NCBI RefSeq assembly: GCF_022539315.1
Contig: NC_066314.1
Location: 39,555,180 to 39,619,179 of the forward strand
Source: Serinus canaria
Lineage: Eukaryota > Chordata > Aves > Passeriformes > Fringillidae
Direction: 5' to 3'
Length of the DNA stretch: 64,000 nucleotides
Part shown: positions 50,446-64,000 of the stretch, in pieces
Layout of the letters: the number at the start of each line of letters is the position of its first letter
Position numbering within the stretch: the stretch's first letter is position 1
Translations under genes and position numbers: made by a program
Notes under the pieces: generated by a model
What the model saw: the letters and a program-made list of their open reading frames with translations, nothing else
The model's database searches: none
Told to the model about the DNA's origin: nothing

Positions 50446-53400
50446 TATCTTCCCAAAGCTTAAAAAGGGAAGACAATTTTTTTACCAAAATTTCGCCCTC
50501 CATATAAAACTTTTCTCTAAAAAAGTCCTTAAACCCACACTGATATGACAAGATCTATATATTCAGTCATTGGAAATGTGTCATGGATCATAACTGTAAT
50601 GATTGTGGTACTTTGGAAGCTATTAAAAACTGAAAGCAATTTATTTTAAGTTGTTTACTTCTATCTGTCTTAATGAATCCCTGTTATGAAGCGAAGACTA
50701 ATGTTGCAATTTTCACAATTATTAAGGGACCTCCAAATGCAGTTTCCACAGTTTTTACTTTTTTTTTCCTTTGGATCTCACAAAATTGCAGTAAAGAGAA
50801 TAGCAAATATATGGAGATTGCAAAGAGAGCATAGTTTGTGAGGCCTTTTTAAAAAAGTACCTAAACTATTAAGACATTTCATGTTTTCTTCAGCCTTGGC
50901 TACCTATGGGCCTCTCCATATCCCTTAGGCAGATTTTAACATTTAATTCTTCACTTTCCATTTCCCACTACAATTCAATCTTTTAAGAAATAGAAAACAT
51001 GTAAAGCAATATTAACCCTTACAAAAAATAAACAAAATTATCCTCCTAAAAGCCTTCAGGAAACTCTCCCCATACTTCAGACCAAACACAGCAATTTATA
51101 TAATTTCTGTACTTACAACTTCATATATCCATATTATCAAAGTTGTACCTCAGATTCAACTTTTATTTTGAATTTTTAAAAATATCCTTAGATCCCATTA
51201 AAATTAATAAAATTGGAATAATATCTAGGATTCTCGATTTAGTAGTTGAAAAATTTATTTATAAATTTATAGGCATATCTCAAAACAATATCTTGGTTAA
51301 TTTTGAGCATTTCTTTTAGGAATTATTGTGTCCTACCACAAAAAAAGAATAACTGAACATATACCAAAAGTCAAATTACAGGTTATAGATCAAAAATACA
51401 TGGATAAAGATGTTTTTGAATGGGCTGTCCTACGCAATTAAGAAACAGTGTGTTATGTTTACTAGAAGCATATGTTTCTGTTTTCTTTCAGCATTTTAAG
51501 AAAAGGTTGGGAAAATCAGATAATAGCTCTTTCTTTTCTTTTAATGTATGGTTGAATAATTATTTGATGATCTGTTTCTTCTATGCCTGTTGACTCAGAA
51601 AATTTTACAGCTTGCAACAATATGTGAGTAAGAGATGTTCTGGGGCCAACTGCCACAAATTCTTTTACTTTATCATAATATTAGTATGGGCAAAATTAAT
51701 GATCCTTTATTTCATGCTCCAAGACAAACAGCCTTGCAATGACAAGTATTTAAATAAAAAAAATGATAGATTATACTTCTGTTGTAATTCTTTGAAGGGA
51801 ATTAAAACTTTTTGGCAACTTCCTGTAACCAATTATTTCTACAATATCACAAACTTCAATTTCATGGAAAAGTGGTCTGCAAAGGATGCTTGTTTCATTG
51901 TTCAATCTTTAACTTCTCTGGATGCTTTAGTGTGTTAAATATAATTGATTGTATTGTAAAATGTAAGATATTCCGTATCTATCGATAACAAAATAGCCAT
52001 TGTTAATCACAGTAAAATATTTAGCCAGCTTTTCTTCTTTACTTGGTTACTTTGTGTTGTATTCTGAGATTTTCTTCTTAAAACAGGTATAACAGCAGGA
52101 TCTGTGTGACTGTCATCAGTTCTTAGAGCTTACTGCCTGGGGTATTATTATAAAACAGTTTGTTTTAGTATTCTGTTAGTTATGCCAGCCAGGAACCTGC
52201 TGAATACTGGATTTATGCACTTGTTTCATGGGCATTACCTCTGGTATCAGGATAGAAGTTAGCTGATGGAAGTAACATCTTAAACCACTGCAATTAAAAC
52301 AAAGGTATTTGATGAGATGATTGTAAGAAGTACAAAGCTCATCAGGCTTATAATGCTGGTTACTCTTTTTCACCTGGTATATCAGTCATACTGATGACAC
52401 TTCTTTTTTTTTCCAGAATTTTTTCTTCAGATACTTTTGACATGTATGGAACTTGGTTCCTCCTTTTTTCCCAAGATAAAAATTTATCTCGGCAAGAATT
52501 GTTTATTCTTGCTGAGATTGATTTTATGTAATTGTAAATGTCTCAAAGATGTAATAGGAGTGTTGAGCTATTTTCTAGGTTGTTTTAGACTGGGGGGAGA
52601 TAATAGGCACTCTGAAAGTGCTGTATCTGAGTCATATCTAGATACATATGACTTGCACACGTGGGTAACAAGTGTTTGTGGGAGGCACTTGAAAACTGTC
52701 AGATATCCAAGGCTATTGCAAATAACTTTAGTCAAATATCTGGGTCAAAATATTTGAGTCCAGACTCCCTAGTTTGCACACGTCTGCCTCATTGTTTTAC
52801 ACTAAATATTGTTAAAAAAACCCACACAAGCCCAAACAAACAAAAAATAAAGGCAAAACAGATTAAATTTACAGAATGGTGTTCAAGAACAATAAAAAGT
52901 TAGGTCTGCATTCTCTCAAAGAGGGGAGAGAACAGGAATTAGGAATGCCATTCTTTTAAAATGTGCTGCAAGCCACAGGAATGAGTGACCATGAAGTGGA
53001 AAGAGAAGGCACTGACCTGTGCAATTACTTTTTTACACCTTTCAGATAGCCAGGTGCCAGAGATGTTCTTCAAAACTGCTGGATCCAACAGCAGCTTGTT
53101 AACAGTACATAACACTTTTTCAGATAAAACCTCAGATACGATTTCTGAGTGGTTTTAGGTAGGGAGGAAGGTAGATAGACAGACAGACTGTCATATGCCT
53201 GCTTGAATATCCAGGTGAATTTTTGCAGGGAAACACCATTTACCTTGCCTGTCTCTGAGTACAATATTTGCTGGCCAGCTCCACAATTATTATATTGATG
53301 AGAACTCTGAACCTCTCTGAAAAGTTCTTCCTATACTTTTTTAAAGATACATATTTTCCAGTCCCTTTTGTAATATATTTTGCCTAGTTATTGCTAGAAG

Positions 53401-56400
53401 CAAAGAATGATCTAAAGCTCAAGTAAACAGAAAGAACAAGTTCTGCCTTGGCCTCATACAGTTACTATTACCCCACAGAAAATGAGTAATTATTCTTAGA
53501 AATGTATGCATTCAGATATTACTTCAAAATAGTTTAGTGTATTCTGCTATTATGAATATATTTGAATCTAACTGGATAGGAAATAGAAATCTAATATATT
53601 TCCAAACTATATTAGAAGCACTGTGCCTTGGTTTTATTGGACAAGTTTCTTTTACTGCTCAGACAAGTTGCCTGACATCTCTCCACAGAACTAAGGGACC
53701 ACACAGATCATCTGCTTTACATGTGGTCCACATGCATACACATGATAATTTTCTTAAGAAAAATCTCCTAGCTTTGGGGTTTTTTCCTTATTTATAATAC
53801 TTACCAAATATTTGTTTATAAATATAAAAAAAAAAATTAGAGGAAAAATCACATTACAGATTGTAATATGATTGTAGAAAAGATCAAAAATAGTATAGAG
53901 ATGTTGTAGTCACTTGGTTCTATTAATCTGGTTGCTATTGTGAAGAAAATCTGAGTGTTTGCATTTTGATGAAAACAAAGAAGGAAAACTTCCTTAACTC
54001 AAACATGCCATTAAAAATGTTAATTTTTTTGGTTTTACTCTGTGAATACAAGAAAGATAATGCAAATGCAGAAGGGAATTGAAACTTTTTCAAAAGGACA
54101 AACAGTAAAAAAAGTGTACAAGTGCACCAAATTGGATAAGATTTTACTTTTCCATTCAAAAGAACTTTCCCATTCCAAATTTACATTTTGTTTATTTTTT
54201 CCACTTAGTTTCCTGATAAATACTTACATTTAACTAGGCCTAAAATATCCTTAATTTGATGAACTTTAATACATGTAAATGTATTGTCAAATAGAAGTTA
54301 GTAACAGAGCTGACTGATCAATGCTTTTAGGTTTTCACTTCTGTAAGTCTCAATGCAGAAACTTCTTTCTTTTAGCAGTAATGTGGATATCCATCTGATA
54401 ATGGGCAAGGGACAGGGTTTACATTTTCTCAGGTTTTATCCTCTTTGCTATCTTTCTCCATGATTCTGATTCACTGTTTGTTTGCCCCCTCTTGTAGTTG
54501 TATCCTCAGGCTATTGGTCTGGTCACAAAGTAGGTTTAAAATACAAGATAACAATGATGCCTGACTTCTGGCATGATAATCTGTCACTGCCAGAGTCAGT
54601 GAAGATTGTGTTATCTGTCAGTGGAATCAAGAACTTCAAGGGTGACCTCTCACTCTTAGCCTAATTGTCAGGGAAAACCGCAATTAACTTCAGGAGAGAA
54701 TGACAATTTCTTGGTAAAACATCTGAAACTGAAGATGACAGTCTTTGATTTTGTTCAAATGCACCAGAAGATATTAAAGTAAGCTGGTAAGGTGGGTGCC
54801 CAAACACCTTCTCATTGACCACTGAAGATAGTGTTCTGCTTTGCTCCCCATTTTGTGAGTTATCTAGCTGAATTTTTGAGGATAGTCACTTTTCCAGCCC
54901 AGAACAGCAGGATGCAGGTATGGTCTCTCTGAGAATGAGCTTGCAGTTACCCCTTTCCTGAAAATATGAATGTAGGAAAGGGAGAAGCAAAGATATATGT
55001 TTAAATCTTTTTGCAAAGAGAGTTGAACTTTCAAAAGTCTGAAATCTCATTTAGCTGTTGGTATTTTCCTCCTCCCTTTTTCATTTAAATTATGGAAAAA
55101 GGCTTTAGGCTTTTTTCCATTCAGAGTATCATCTCAAATTGTAGACTCTCACAGGGTACCTCCTTTGACACTATCATATTTTTATAATGAACTGTTTTCA
55201 TTAGAGACCCTACTTTTCAAGGATTTATTTAGGCATCTGCAATTTAATTTGCTTTAGATTTTATCTTGGCATGAACATGTGTTTACCAAGTATTATTCCT
55301 CTAAGTGTCTGTATATACAAGTACAGGACACTCATTTATATAGAATTGAAAAGGAGTGTACATTTGTAAAATAACCATACAAAAAACCTTGAAGTTTTAT
55401 AATTTTACTAATGGTTTTAGGTATTTCAGAGTAGGTTTCTTCTCAAGCCTAAGTATACTGCTTTGCACATTATTTTTAACTGAATAAAGGGGAATGATAA
55501 GGTTGAAAAATATGAAGAGTGGCTTAACCTCTTTATGGAAAATGTGTTTTATTAATGTGATTGAAAAACATCAGAAGAAATTAGAGTAAATTCCACATGA
55601 TTTATATCACAGACAGAATGGACCCTTATTTTCTACTTCATCAATCTTTATTCATGTTTTCCAGACCCGTTTTCTAGACCTCAGATACCCAGGAACAACT
55701 TACATAGCACTAGATGTCTGTGTATAGGGTGCAAATCATGTCCTAGACATCTATAGCCTCAACTGTTATTGAAAACTTTTTTGCTTAATCAATCTGCTGA
55801 GCCTGACACCAAAAGAATGCTTCTTGTGTGCTTTTTATGAAACATTGTAGATCAGTCCTTCACCACCTCTTACTGATGCCTGAATTTCTTGATGTCAGCG
55901 ACAAAAAAAAAACCAAAACCTTACAGATGCTTTTTAATGCATCTTAGTGCCCATCAACTGGTAGGGTGTGGTACCCTTGTTTGTGTTCATATTACATGAG
56001 ATTTTTTCCAGGTGGCTTCAAAAGCTGCTTAGCTTCCAAGTTCAGACAAGAACAGTTGCATCATGGTGGTTTGAATCGGATTGAACAGATTGAAGGATAT
56101 AGTGAACTTCTTGGCAAAACCAGTTTTGTTTTTCTGCTAGTGGTTCAAACTTCTCATGAGTAAGATTTGTACAGCTTGAAGCTTCAGTGCACACTTTTTC
56201 CAGAGTGCCATCAAAGCTAACTTACTAAGGATCAGAAAAGGGTCAGTAATTTGGTTGCAGAAGAAAAAGACTTGTTTCAGAAGAAGAATGTGGTTTTTTT
56301 TTTTCTCTTTCTTTGTTTTTACATTTAATAGGTAATTAATTTACTCCCAAATTCAAATCCCCCCTGGATTTTACTTTGTTCATATGCCTGTGCAAATACT

Positions 56401-58181
56401 TCTGTGCAAGAAAGACACACACATTCCAAAAAGTGAACTGGAAATCAAGAGATGGACTGCATGGAGAGTCTGCATTAATTACCCAATGTGTGGGCAGACA
56501 AGGAGACGACAGAGGGTTAGAGCCAACAATTTTAAATGTACCTTATGGACTTAATTACCAAAGTTCAAAAAGTCTTCAAAAGCCAATTAGAACTGTTATT
56601 TGTAATAGCTAAAGCAATTAATATGGAAATATAGCAAGAATGAGCCCTTTAGTTTGAGAACCCTGAGGAATACTTTGTTACAGGTCTTTCAAATCACTTT
56701 CAGAAATTTGGACAGAAAATTGAATGGGGATTTCCTGCTGTTGTCTAAGATAAACAGAACATTTTTCTGCATGAGTAACACACTGTAGTTGCAACACTCT
56801 GTAGTGAAATCTCATATCTGAGTGAAACAAAAAGTTACAGAAAAGGTATAACTGAAGACCACTAACACTAGTCAAGAGCTAATGGCACATTTGAGAATCA
56901 TTTACACTGGGAGATTATTATTGTCTTCTAATAACCTTATTAAGGCTCTATCAGACAGACAAGGGCTCTGGAAATGGGAAGAATAGAACATTTAATTCCA
57001 TCTACTAGATTTAGTAGAGGTAATGATGGAGGGATATGTTTTTGCTGTATCTAAGCAGTAATGCAAAGCATTTATTACTTTTTCTGCAGCACAATAATTA
57101 AAATAAAGGTCTGAGAAAGAATCTTATTACTGTCTTCATAGCCTTGAGTGTATACCCACTGTTTGGTACAGCAGAAGCAGAAATAGAACATTATTTACAG
57201 AAATGCATAAAAGTTGCTTTCAGAAGAGGGCAGAGGTCTCTCCATACCTATTTCCATCTGGGATTTTTCAAAATTAAATTTATGCAAAATTTTTAAAGAA
57301 CTTTCAGCATTCTAATGCAAAATAAAGACATGGAACAGTGTCCATTTTTCAAGGTATCTCCTTCAGTCAATCCATTCGAAACATTGTCTCAGTAAAATAC
57401 ATCAGATTCTGTCTTACCTATGAAAGGAAAGGCAAATTGTAACTGTTGCCATGGTCAGCTAGAATTTTCCAATATGATCCATAGGTTTTATCACCTGCTG
57501 TCTCTACATGAGACAATGGCACATGCATAAATCTGAAGGAACACTTATAATAAAACACAGAAACATGATTCAAGTCCATCCTTCCTGACAAAATTCAAGA
57601 TAAAATCCACAGTTAATCGGATTGAGCGCATACCCTGGATTTCTGTTAATGGAGTTTGTTTGGACAAAGGTCTTTGTTTGATCCAACTTAGCAAAACACT
57701 CTAGGATTTAAATGGTCCACATCATGATAATATTTTTCTGTCCTTATTGCACCTTGGAAAATTCCATCTTTTATGTGTTCAGTTTATTAGTGGTCTTGGA
57801 TATGTACTTTTTACTTCTGATATTTGGTCTACATTAAAGGTTTTCTGTCTTTGAATGATCTTCAAAGTCACCAAAACAGGTAAGATTGCCACTATACAGA
57901 ACCAAAAAGGATGTACAAAATGTGCTTGTAAAATAATTACTAAATGATTGTCCATAATTATGTTTACATGTTTTCATGGTGTCAGATCATGTTTGAGAAC
58001 TCAAAAAATAATATTTGGGTCTTAAAACTAATTTCTCTGGAAACTCTGTTACAAATGCAGACGAACTTTATATATAATATTTTCTCATCTTTTGGCATAC
58101 AGCCTAATGGTCTCTTTACCCTTTTTTTTCTAAATTGACCAAGAAAATACGATAGAAATATATCTTGAGGCAGATGCTGAG

Positions 58182-58269
58182 CTGGCCAATATAGCTGGGA
58201 TTAGATTAGCTGGGATTAACTGATCTAAATCCAATACTGGGATTTAGATCAGTTGAATATTTGGTCCAG
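58182..58269. repeat. Long interrupted hairpin with duplicated segment
   Basis: The inner stem is perfect: AACTGATCTAAATCC (58218-58232) against GGATTTAGATCAGTT (58240-58254), with a 7-base loop. An outer stem pairs CTGGCCAATAT (58182-58192) with ATATTTGGTCCAG (58257-58269), 11 pairs with two single-base bulges. The left side between the stems holds two copies of AGCTGGGATTA (58193-58217), while the right side has only 2 bases. It could be the relic of a small inverted-repeat transposon, a template-switch palindrome, or an RNA hairpin. The asymmetric internal loop argues against a typical microRNA precursor. Confidence 0.85.
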
Positions 58270-58405
58270 TCTTCTGCGTTGTGCTGTGCTTTATTGATTG
58301 GTTCAGCAATGTTTCCTTGTATTCCACTGACCACCTTTGTGTAACCATCACCATTTAAAACATACAGATGGTAATATATAACTCCTTTAGTAACAGCCTC
58401 AGCAT

Positions 58406-58434
58406 CAACAACAACAACAAAAACAAAAACAACA
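58406..58434 (+). repeat. Short (CAA)n / CAAAA-rich run
   Basis: CAA units followed by two AAAAC-type units. A short, imperfect simple repeat. Confidence 0.85.
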
Positions 58435-60861
58435 GCCTGAAAATTGGTTGCTTCATGTGCACACCTAGGATGAGATTCCTCATTACAGCGCTCTGTTTTT
58501 TCAATCTATGCTAAATACAGGGATTAAAATTCCAATATAAATCACATTCTACAGGGGATGCTTTTTTCATGAGAGATGTGCATTTGAGTTACTCAAATCT
58601 GAGGAAGTAAACTCACTACAAGAGAAAATAATTAAACAACAAATTGTGAGGTAAAAACAAGGAACATCCTATTTCTTTTAGAAATTTCCTATGATGAGAA
58701 ACAACTGACTCACTGTTCAGTTCTTAAAAGAGTCAGCTTAGGAACTTAACAAAAAGGATTCAGTGGTTTTTATGCTATGTGAAAAGAAGCTTTAAATTAG
58801 GTACTGAGATCTTTCATATCCCTCTCTCAGCATTTTTTTATTGGTTTCCTTGAGATGTTTACCCAGTATACCGGCACTAATATATTCCATTAATTTTGAA
58901 TAAACTCCATCTACTGCATTGTTAGGTCAGTTGTCTTCCTGAGGGTTATGAATTTTTCCAAGTGTTCATGTTAAATTGTCAGTCTGTTTTCAATATGGAT
59001 CCCATGTTTACTTTTCTAATATTGATGGGAGCAGGAAAAAAAGTCTCAGGATGTTTAAAGGTATAGTGATTTCTGACAGTGAAAAATGTTCATTCCTCAC
59101 TTTTTCTATGCTATCTCTGTATTAACATTCAATGGTCATACACATCTGTTGCAAATATAAACCAGATGCTGAACTGATTCAGGTTAAAAACAAAACTAAG
59201 AAAAGGATTATTTTTTTAGTAGAATTATTCCATTTGGACTAAAACTCCATGAAATGCTGCAGTGGTGTGTAAGTGATGGCAAAATACAGTCCAGAATAAG
59301 AATGAAAAGCCAAGGGGAAGGAAAGAGGTGGGAACATTTCACCTGGAATTGCAGCCAAAGTAAATTATTTGACAGAAATTTGGCATCATTTTCTTTTCCT
59401 TTTTTCTATAATGGGTGGGTGTTAGAGAAAAATGTCCATCTAAAAGATATTTAATCTAGGATCCTTGTCCTTCCCTAGCAATGATTTAATACACATCTGC
59501 AGAAGATCTTGATGTAGTTAAATCTCCTAATTGTCCTGTGGTGCACCAAGACCAATTCCTATTTGGATGAATTGGCACTTCTTTTATAAACATTTCAGAT
59601 GTATAATGAAACCCTTTTTGTCATCTCTGAGGATATACATGATTCAGCTGGTAGCATATGTAAATAAAAGTTTGGGCAGTTACAGACATTTTGAATTACT
59701 TTTCCAATGAATTTTATGAACATGAAATTTTGTAATTCGGGCTAAATTCCATGTGATGCTCAGGCAGTTTTCAAATCTTAGACATATTTTTTTTTTCAAA
59801 ATTATATAACTCATAAAATCTCATTGTTTTGTTCTAAACTAGTGCAGCAAATAATTTTCTGAATGATTGCACACACAAAATTAAACATGAAAAATAAGCA
59901 AACCAGGTTTTTGAAGCTCTATATGTTCTGAAATTTTTATGTCTAAAGGACCATCAATAACAAGCCATAAAATCCAAACAGGATGCATATTCTTTTGACA
60001 GAGATCTCAAATGGGCATTTTGAGAGGGAACAGTCTGTCTGCAGTTAAAGGGGAAGACTGCACTGAAGTCCTACATTATACTCTTCTCAGTATAAGAACA
60101 TCTGCACCATCCCACCTTGTATCCTATCATTTTAGGGTTTATTTGTCCTATATTAGACTATATTTGACTCAGCATTGATTCCTGGCACTTCTGTTCTTGA
60201 TTATGCTATACAGTTTGTTGTTATAGTGTGGTAAGACCTTACAAGAAAAGTTGCACTTGGGGTTTGAAGAAAGCTCAGTAGTGGGTATTGTAACACAGCT
60301 TTATGTTTATAAACTGTAACTCAATCTGATGTTTCTAGATGAGAAAATCTGGAATATGGCAGAAAAATTTTATTGAAGGAATGGAAACAGCTTAAACTGA
60401 TTTCTTTCCAGACCAATGTCACATTATGGATTTTCCCAACATATTTGTTTATCTTCTTTGCCAAATTAACCCTGCCTCCTTTGAAGCATCTCTAATACTC
60501 TGAAGACTGTCCTTCACTGATGAGATGATGGATGAGTTTACCCATAAATGCCCCTGTGGAAGAATTTAGCCAAAAAAGTAATTTTGGTAGCATGTAAATA
60601 TTTTCAGGTTTTGAAGCCAATGTGAAAAATCTGCTTCTGACACATCTCACAGGAAATGGTATTCTGAAGAAAGAAGTTTCCACCTGTATCTACTACAAAA
60701 ACTGAAAAATGAAAGCCTAGCCAAGCTGCCAAAATCTATATATAGTAGAGGGATAAACCAGTTGTTTCAAAATTCATTGCAAAAATTTTACAGTGATTTT
60801 GTGCAGTAATATTAAAAGTAAAATTCCATATTTCATGAATAGCCTTAAATTGCTGAATAAA

Positions 60862-61078
60862 ACTGGATTCCCCACAGCCCCATACATCTTGTCCTTGAAC
60901 TTTTGCAGGGATGGGCATCTAGTCCTTCTCTGGACAACAGGTTCCAGTAGCTCTCTTCTCTTATAGTCATAAAGTGTTCCACATATCTAATTTAAATCTC
61001 TACTCTTTCAGTTTAAAAGAATTCTCCCTTGTTCTGTCATCATCTGTGTAATAAGTCACACTCCCTTCTTTAATAGTT
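60862..61078 (-). mobile_element. CR1 LINE C-terminal/3' UTR fragment
   Basis: On the plus strand it reads CCCCACAGCCCCATACATCT, then TTGTCCTTGAACTTTTGCAG and GGGATGGGCATCTAGTCC. The rest is the block around CAACAGGTTCCAGTAG, then TTTCAGTTTAAAAGAATTCT and CCCTTGTTCTGTCATCATC. This is the complement of the CR1 ORF2 C-terminus and adjoining 3' UTR (usual: AGAGCCCCATCCAACCTGGCCTTGAAC...GGGATGGGGCATC). The terminal ~80 bp with the octamer tail are not seen and the 5' side stops near 61078. It partly covers the same region that is missing from the copy at 39468. Confidence 0.8.
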
Positions 61079-64000
61079 TATATTTTTTTACACTATCCAT
61101 ATTTTCTATAAAATTATTTCCTTTATAATGAATGATTTAATATTACCTGGTTTTTTGAATTTTGTAGATTTAATAAATTATAATTTTAATAGGTCATACC
61201 CTGATCATAGCTTTATAAGGATCATGGAAATACTTGACTCAGCTGGTTTTTACAACAATATTGTGAACATTTACAAATTATTTTGAAGTTCTGGTGACTG
61301 TATCTTTCCTAATTTAAAAGTATCTGTTTTGCTATTTGTCTTCTGGAAGAAAGATAACAGCAATTGTAGATTTAAAACATTATCAGACAAGAAGATAAGC
61401 TCTAATAAGTTATTTTTCAGTCTCCATGACACAAAATAGATCTGTATGTAATTCAATAAGTAATTCATCAATGCAATAAGCTCCCAACCCGCAATCTTTA
61501 GATTAGGATGTGTGTAATTGAAAACCAAAACAAAGCATGTGGACGACTGGGGTGGATTTCTTTTATATTGTTTTTGTGAATTAGTGACCACTACATCATA
61601 TTTTGAAATAAATCAATTGTTCTCTTTCAGAGAGCACTTAAATAAATTTGGAGTACTGTGAAATGAGAAGATGGATTAGTCACTAACCCTCATGAGCAAT
61701 CAGCTTAAGCCCTGAAGCCTGAAATGTGATTGCTCACATCACTGTCTAAGCTTGCATAGCAACAAATTTTAATAATGGTTGTAAAACTATCCATTCATTT
61801 GTTAAATCTAGCATCCTAGATGACCTTCTGTGTAAAATTTTCTCCACATGTTGATTATTCCCTGGGTTAGAAGAAATCCCCCTTTTTTCATATTAAATTT
61901 GCAGTTAAATTTTATCACATCCCCTTCTTTCATATGATACACTCAAATCTGCTTTAATTAAACCTTCTGGAATCTTTGCCTATGAGAGCACCCTTTATAA
62001 GTATTATGCATTCATTTTCAGCTGCTTATTCTGAAAACCAGTTTAGTATGAAGATAACTCATTTCTCTGAGTTTGAGTCACAGATTATTGAAATGATTCA
62101 TTTCAGAGGTATCTGAATTATATCCTTTTTCAGGGAATAATCAACAAAACTTAACATAAACATACCTAGCTATACTTTTTCCATCTTAGCTAAGAAGATA
62201 TTATGTAGTGTTACAAATTTAAAACCGAATGACAAAGAGCAGTTCAGGTACTCAGATATACCAAAAATATGGCTTTTTTTTTTATGATAACAGTCTAAAA
62301 TAAAGAAAATATGGAAAAGTTATTGAATTAGGTCATGGATGTGAATGAGATATAGTCAAAGATGGTTGTGAGGTCATTTGACTTCTCAGTTCTTTGTTTC
62401 ACAGAACAAATTGCAATATTTTATCCTTCTTAGTATACTCAGTAACTTCAAACATGTGAACACTACTCCTGTCTTGAAGGAAATAGCCAGATCCTGTTAG
62501 TCACCAAGCTAAAACCAAATTGAGCATGACTGTGTGTCTCCACCCTGCACCAGAGAGTGATGTGAGGAGAGTTAAATCATTCATATACTCTTTATTTCTG
62601 TCCTAAGGAATTACATTTATTTCAGTGACATGGGGAATAAAATAATTTTTCTGGTTAAAAAGGGGTGCCATGAACTTGTAGAATCAAAATCTAGACAGAC
62701 TGCAGGATAGAGAGTGGAGCCATGAATGAGAATTCCCATCAAATTTGGTAGGGTCCTGCCAGTGCAAAGGAAGTGCAATTTACAGAATAATCCTTCTGTG
62801 TTGATCATTGGTTGATTTTTCATGGAGATTAGCAGAAATTTTGTTGAAGGGGGAGCTTTGTTCCTACCAGTTCAATCGCTGTCTAAAGGTGACCGTAGCA
62901 ATGCATACTCAGTCTGTGGCAACTAAATTAAAATGTTTAACTCTCTTTCACTAAAGAAAACTAATTTTTATTATCTTGAAACTGCTGGCTGCTAGGCTGC
63001 ATCTTTACTTATTTGAGACAAAAAATTTAAAAATTACCTAAATAATAAAGATGGTAGAGAACCAAAATAAGTAGCTATGTTCCTTTTCTCTTCCTGTCTC
63101 TTGATTATTCTTTTCTCTTTGTATCAACACATTTAGTTATCTAGTTTATTTAAATATAGCTACACCTTGACTGAGCAGTGAGGGATTGATGCAGTTGATG
63201 ACAGTCTCTTGGGCTTTTGGTTGAGAGATGAGGTGCCTCTGAAACTTCCTCTGTGGTAGTTCAATGGTCTGCAAGAAAATCACCTCCTGGTGGACAGATC
63301 TGAGATACATGTCTCACTTAATGAACTTCAAATTAAGAAGCCTATTTCTTACATTGGCTTACTTAAGACTTCAACTGTCTAGACATAAAGTAATAATAAT
63401 GATAACATCATGAGTTAATGCTACTTTCACAGGCTTGGTATGCCTAAAATAGTATTGAAATGACAACATTTTATTATTTAAAATACCATCATTGGCTTTA
63501 AGGCTAATGTTAGTTTAGTAGTAAAACCTTGATATTTTAAAGACACTATTGCTTAGTACAGGAATCAGATTGTGGAGGCACAGAATATCTGTTCCTTGTT
63601 TATATAGCACACTATGGGGTGCTAAAAATGTGTCACTCATGTCCTAATTGATTTTGAAAATGCAACTATTACCTCTGAAATAGTTTGTGAAGGTGATTTT
63701 TACCTTCCATGCAACAAATTAGTGCTATAGGTTACTGCCCCAATACACATTCCTGAATTTTTTAGGGAGTTCTGAGATGTGTAATAAGGAAACCTAGTTG
63801 TTTCCACCCAGTGTTCTAACACTGTAGATTTAATCCATGTCCTTTTTAGTCACTTGGAATTGACATCAGCTGAGTATGACCCTTAGAATGATCAAAGGTA
63901 CAATACATTCCTTTTTTATGTGATTAAATGCATTTATATATTACATATAATTATATTACTTGGTCCTTAAGTTACAGATAGTAACTTTCAGGAAGAACTT
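61079..64000. other. Unique AT-rich stretch
   Basis: No gene, RNA or classifiable transposon. Frames are all below about 107 codons and lack domains. A 10-bp inverted repeat TGAGCAATCA (61693-61702) / TGATTGCTCA (61727-61736) surrounds a 24-base spacer; it is the only structure noted. Confidence 0.65.

Larger units (their letters stand above)
50446..60861. other. Unique AT-rich stretch
   Basis: No gene is supported. At 54482-54664 (+) a 60-codon frame follows a good splice-acceptor-like pyrimidine tract ending TCTTGTAG, but it has no recognisable domain and no convincing donor or upstream partner, so I do not call an exon. A (CAA)-rich run is at 58406-58434 and a notable hairpin at 58182-58269. 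Otherwise only short homopolymers are seen. Confidence 0.65.

Noticed and set aside
53160..53192. GGTAGATAGACAGACAGACT as a tetranucleotide microsatellite
   Set aside because: Only about four imperfect units.
61693..61736. TGAGCAATCA / TGATTGCTCA inverted repeat
   Set aside because: Only 10 bp with a 24-base spacer; expected by chance somewhere in 64 kb.

Overview
The window looks like AT-rich, gene-poor nuclear DNA from a bird, most likely a songbird. The evidence is the interspersed repeats. There are at least seven fragments of CR1 LINEs, including the characteristic 3' ends (a run close to ATTCTRTGATTC on the + strand, or its complement CACAGAATCACAGAAT). There are also two solo LTR-like elements whose sequence I recall, without a database check, as resembling passerine endogenous retrovirus LTRs. 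The lineage call is an inference from repeat content.

I find no supportable protein-coding gene, tRNA, rRNA or CRISPR. The open frames seen are short. The longest ones (about 174 and 157 codons) have no ATG at the start of the frame, no recognisable domain and no codon pattern that stands out. The window is best read as intergenic DNA or the interior of a very large intron.

Layout: 1-5130 is unique AT-rich DNA. A CR1 3' end and a poly-A tract lie at 5131-5312. A long unique stretch follows (5313-22116), with a few short direct and inverted repeats and blocks whose texture suggests conserved non-coding DNA. A cluster of minus-strand CR1 pieces occupies 22117-23160; in one of them the start of the endonuclease domain is joined almost directly to the reverse-transcriptase core. 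A pure (ATT)33 microsatellite lies near 26.5 kb. A plus-strand CR1 at 30790-31322 has an internal deletion with microhomology at the join. Two solo LTR-like elements sit 105 bp apart at 36599-38056 and 38162-38693, followed by a CR1 fragment at 39468-40127. The rest is unique sequence with small CR1 relics at 50358 and 60862 and a striking hairpin at 58182-58269.

No genes act together here. What can be described is the history of repeat insertion and decay, plus a handful of candidate regulatory or structural sequences. I found nothing that supports a new biological system. The best leads are the paired LTRs, the hairpins and the conserved-looking non-coding blocks.
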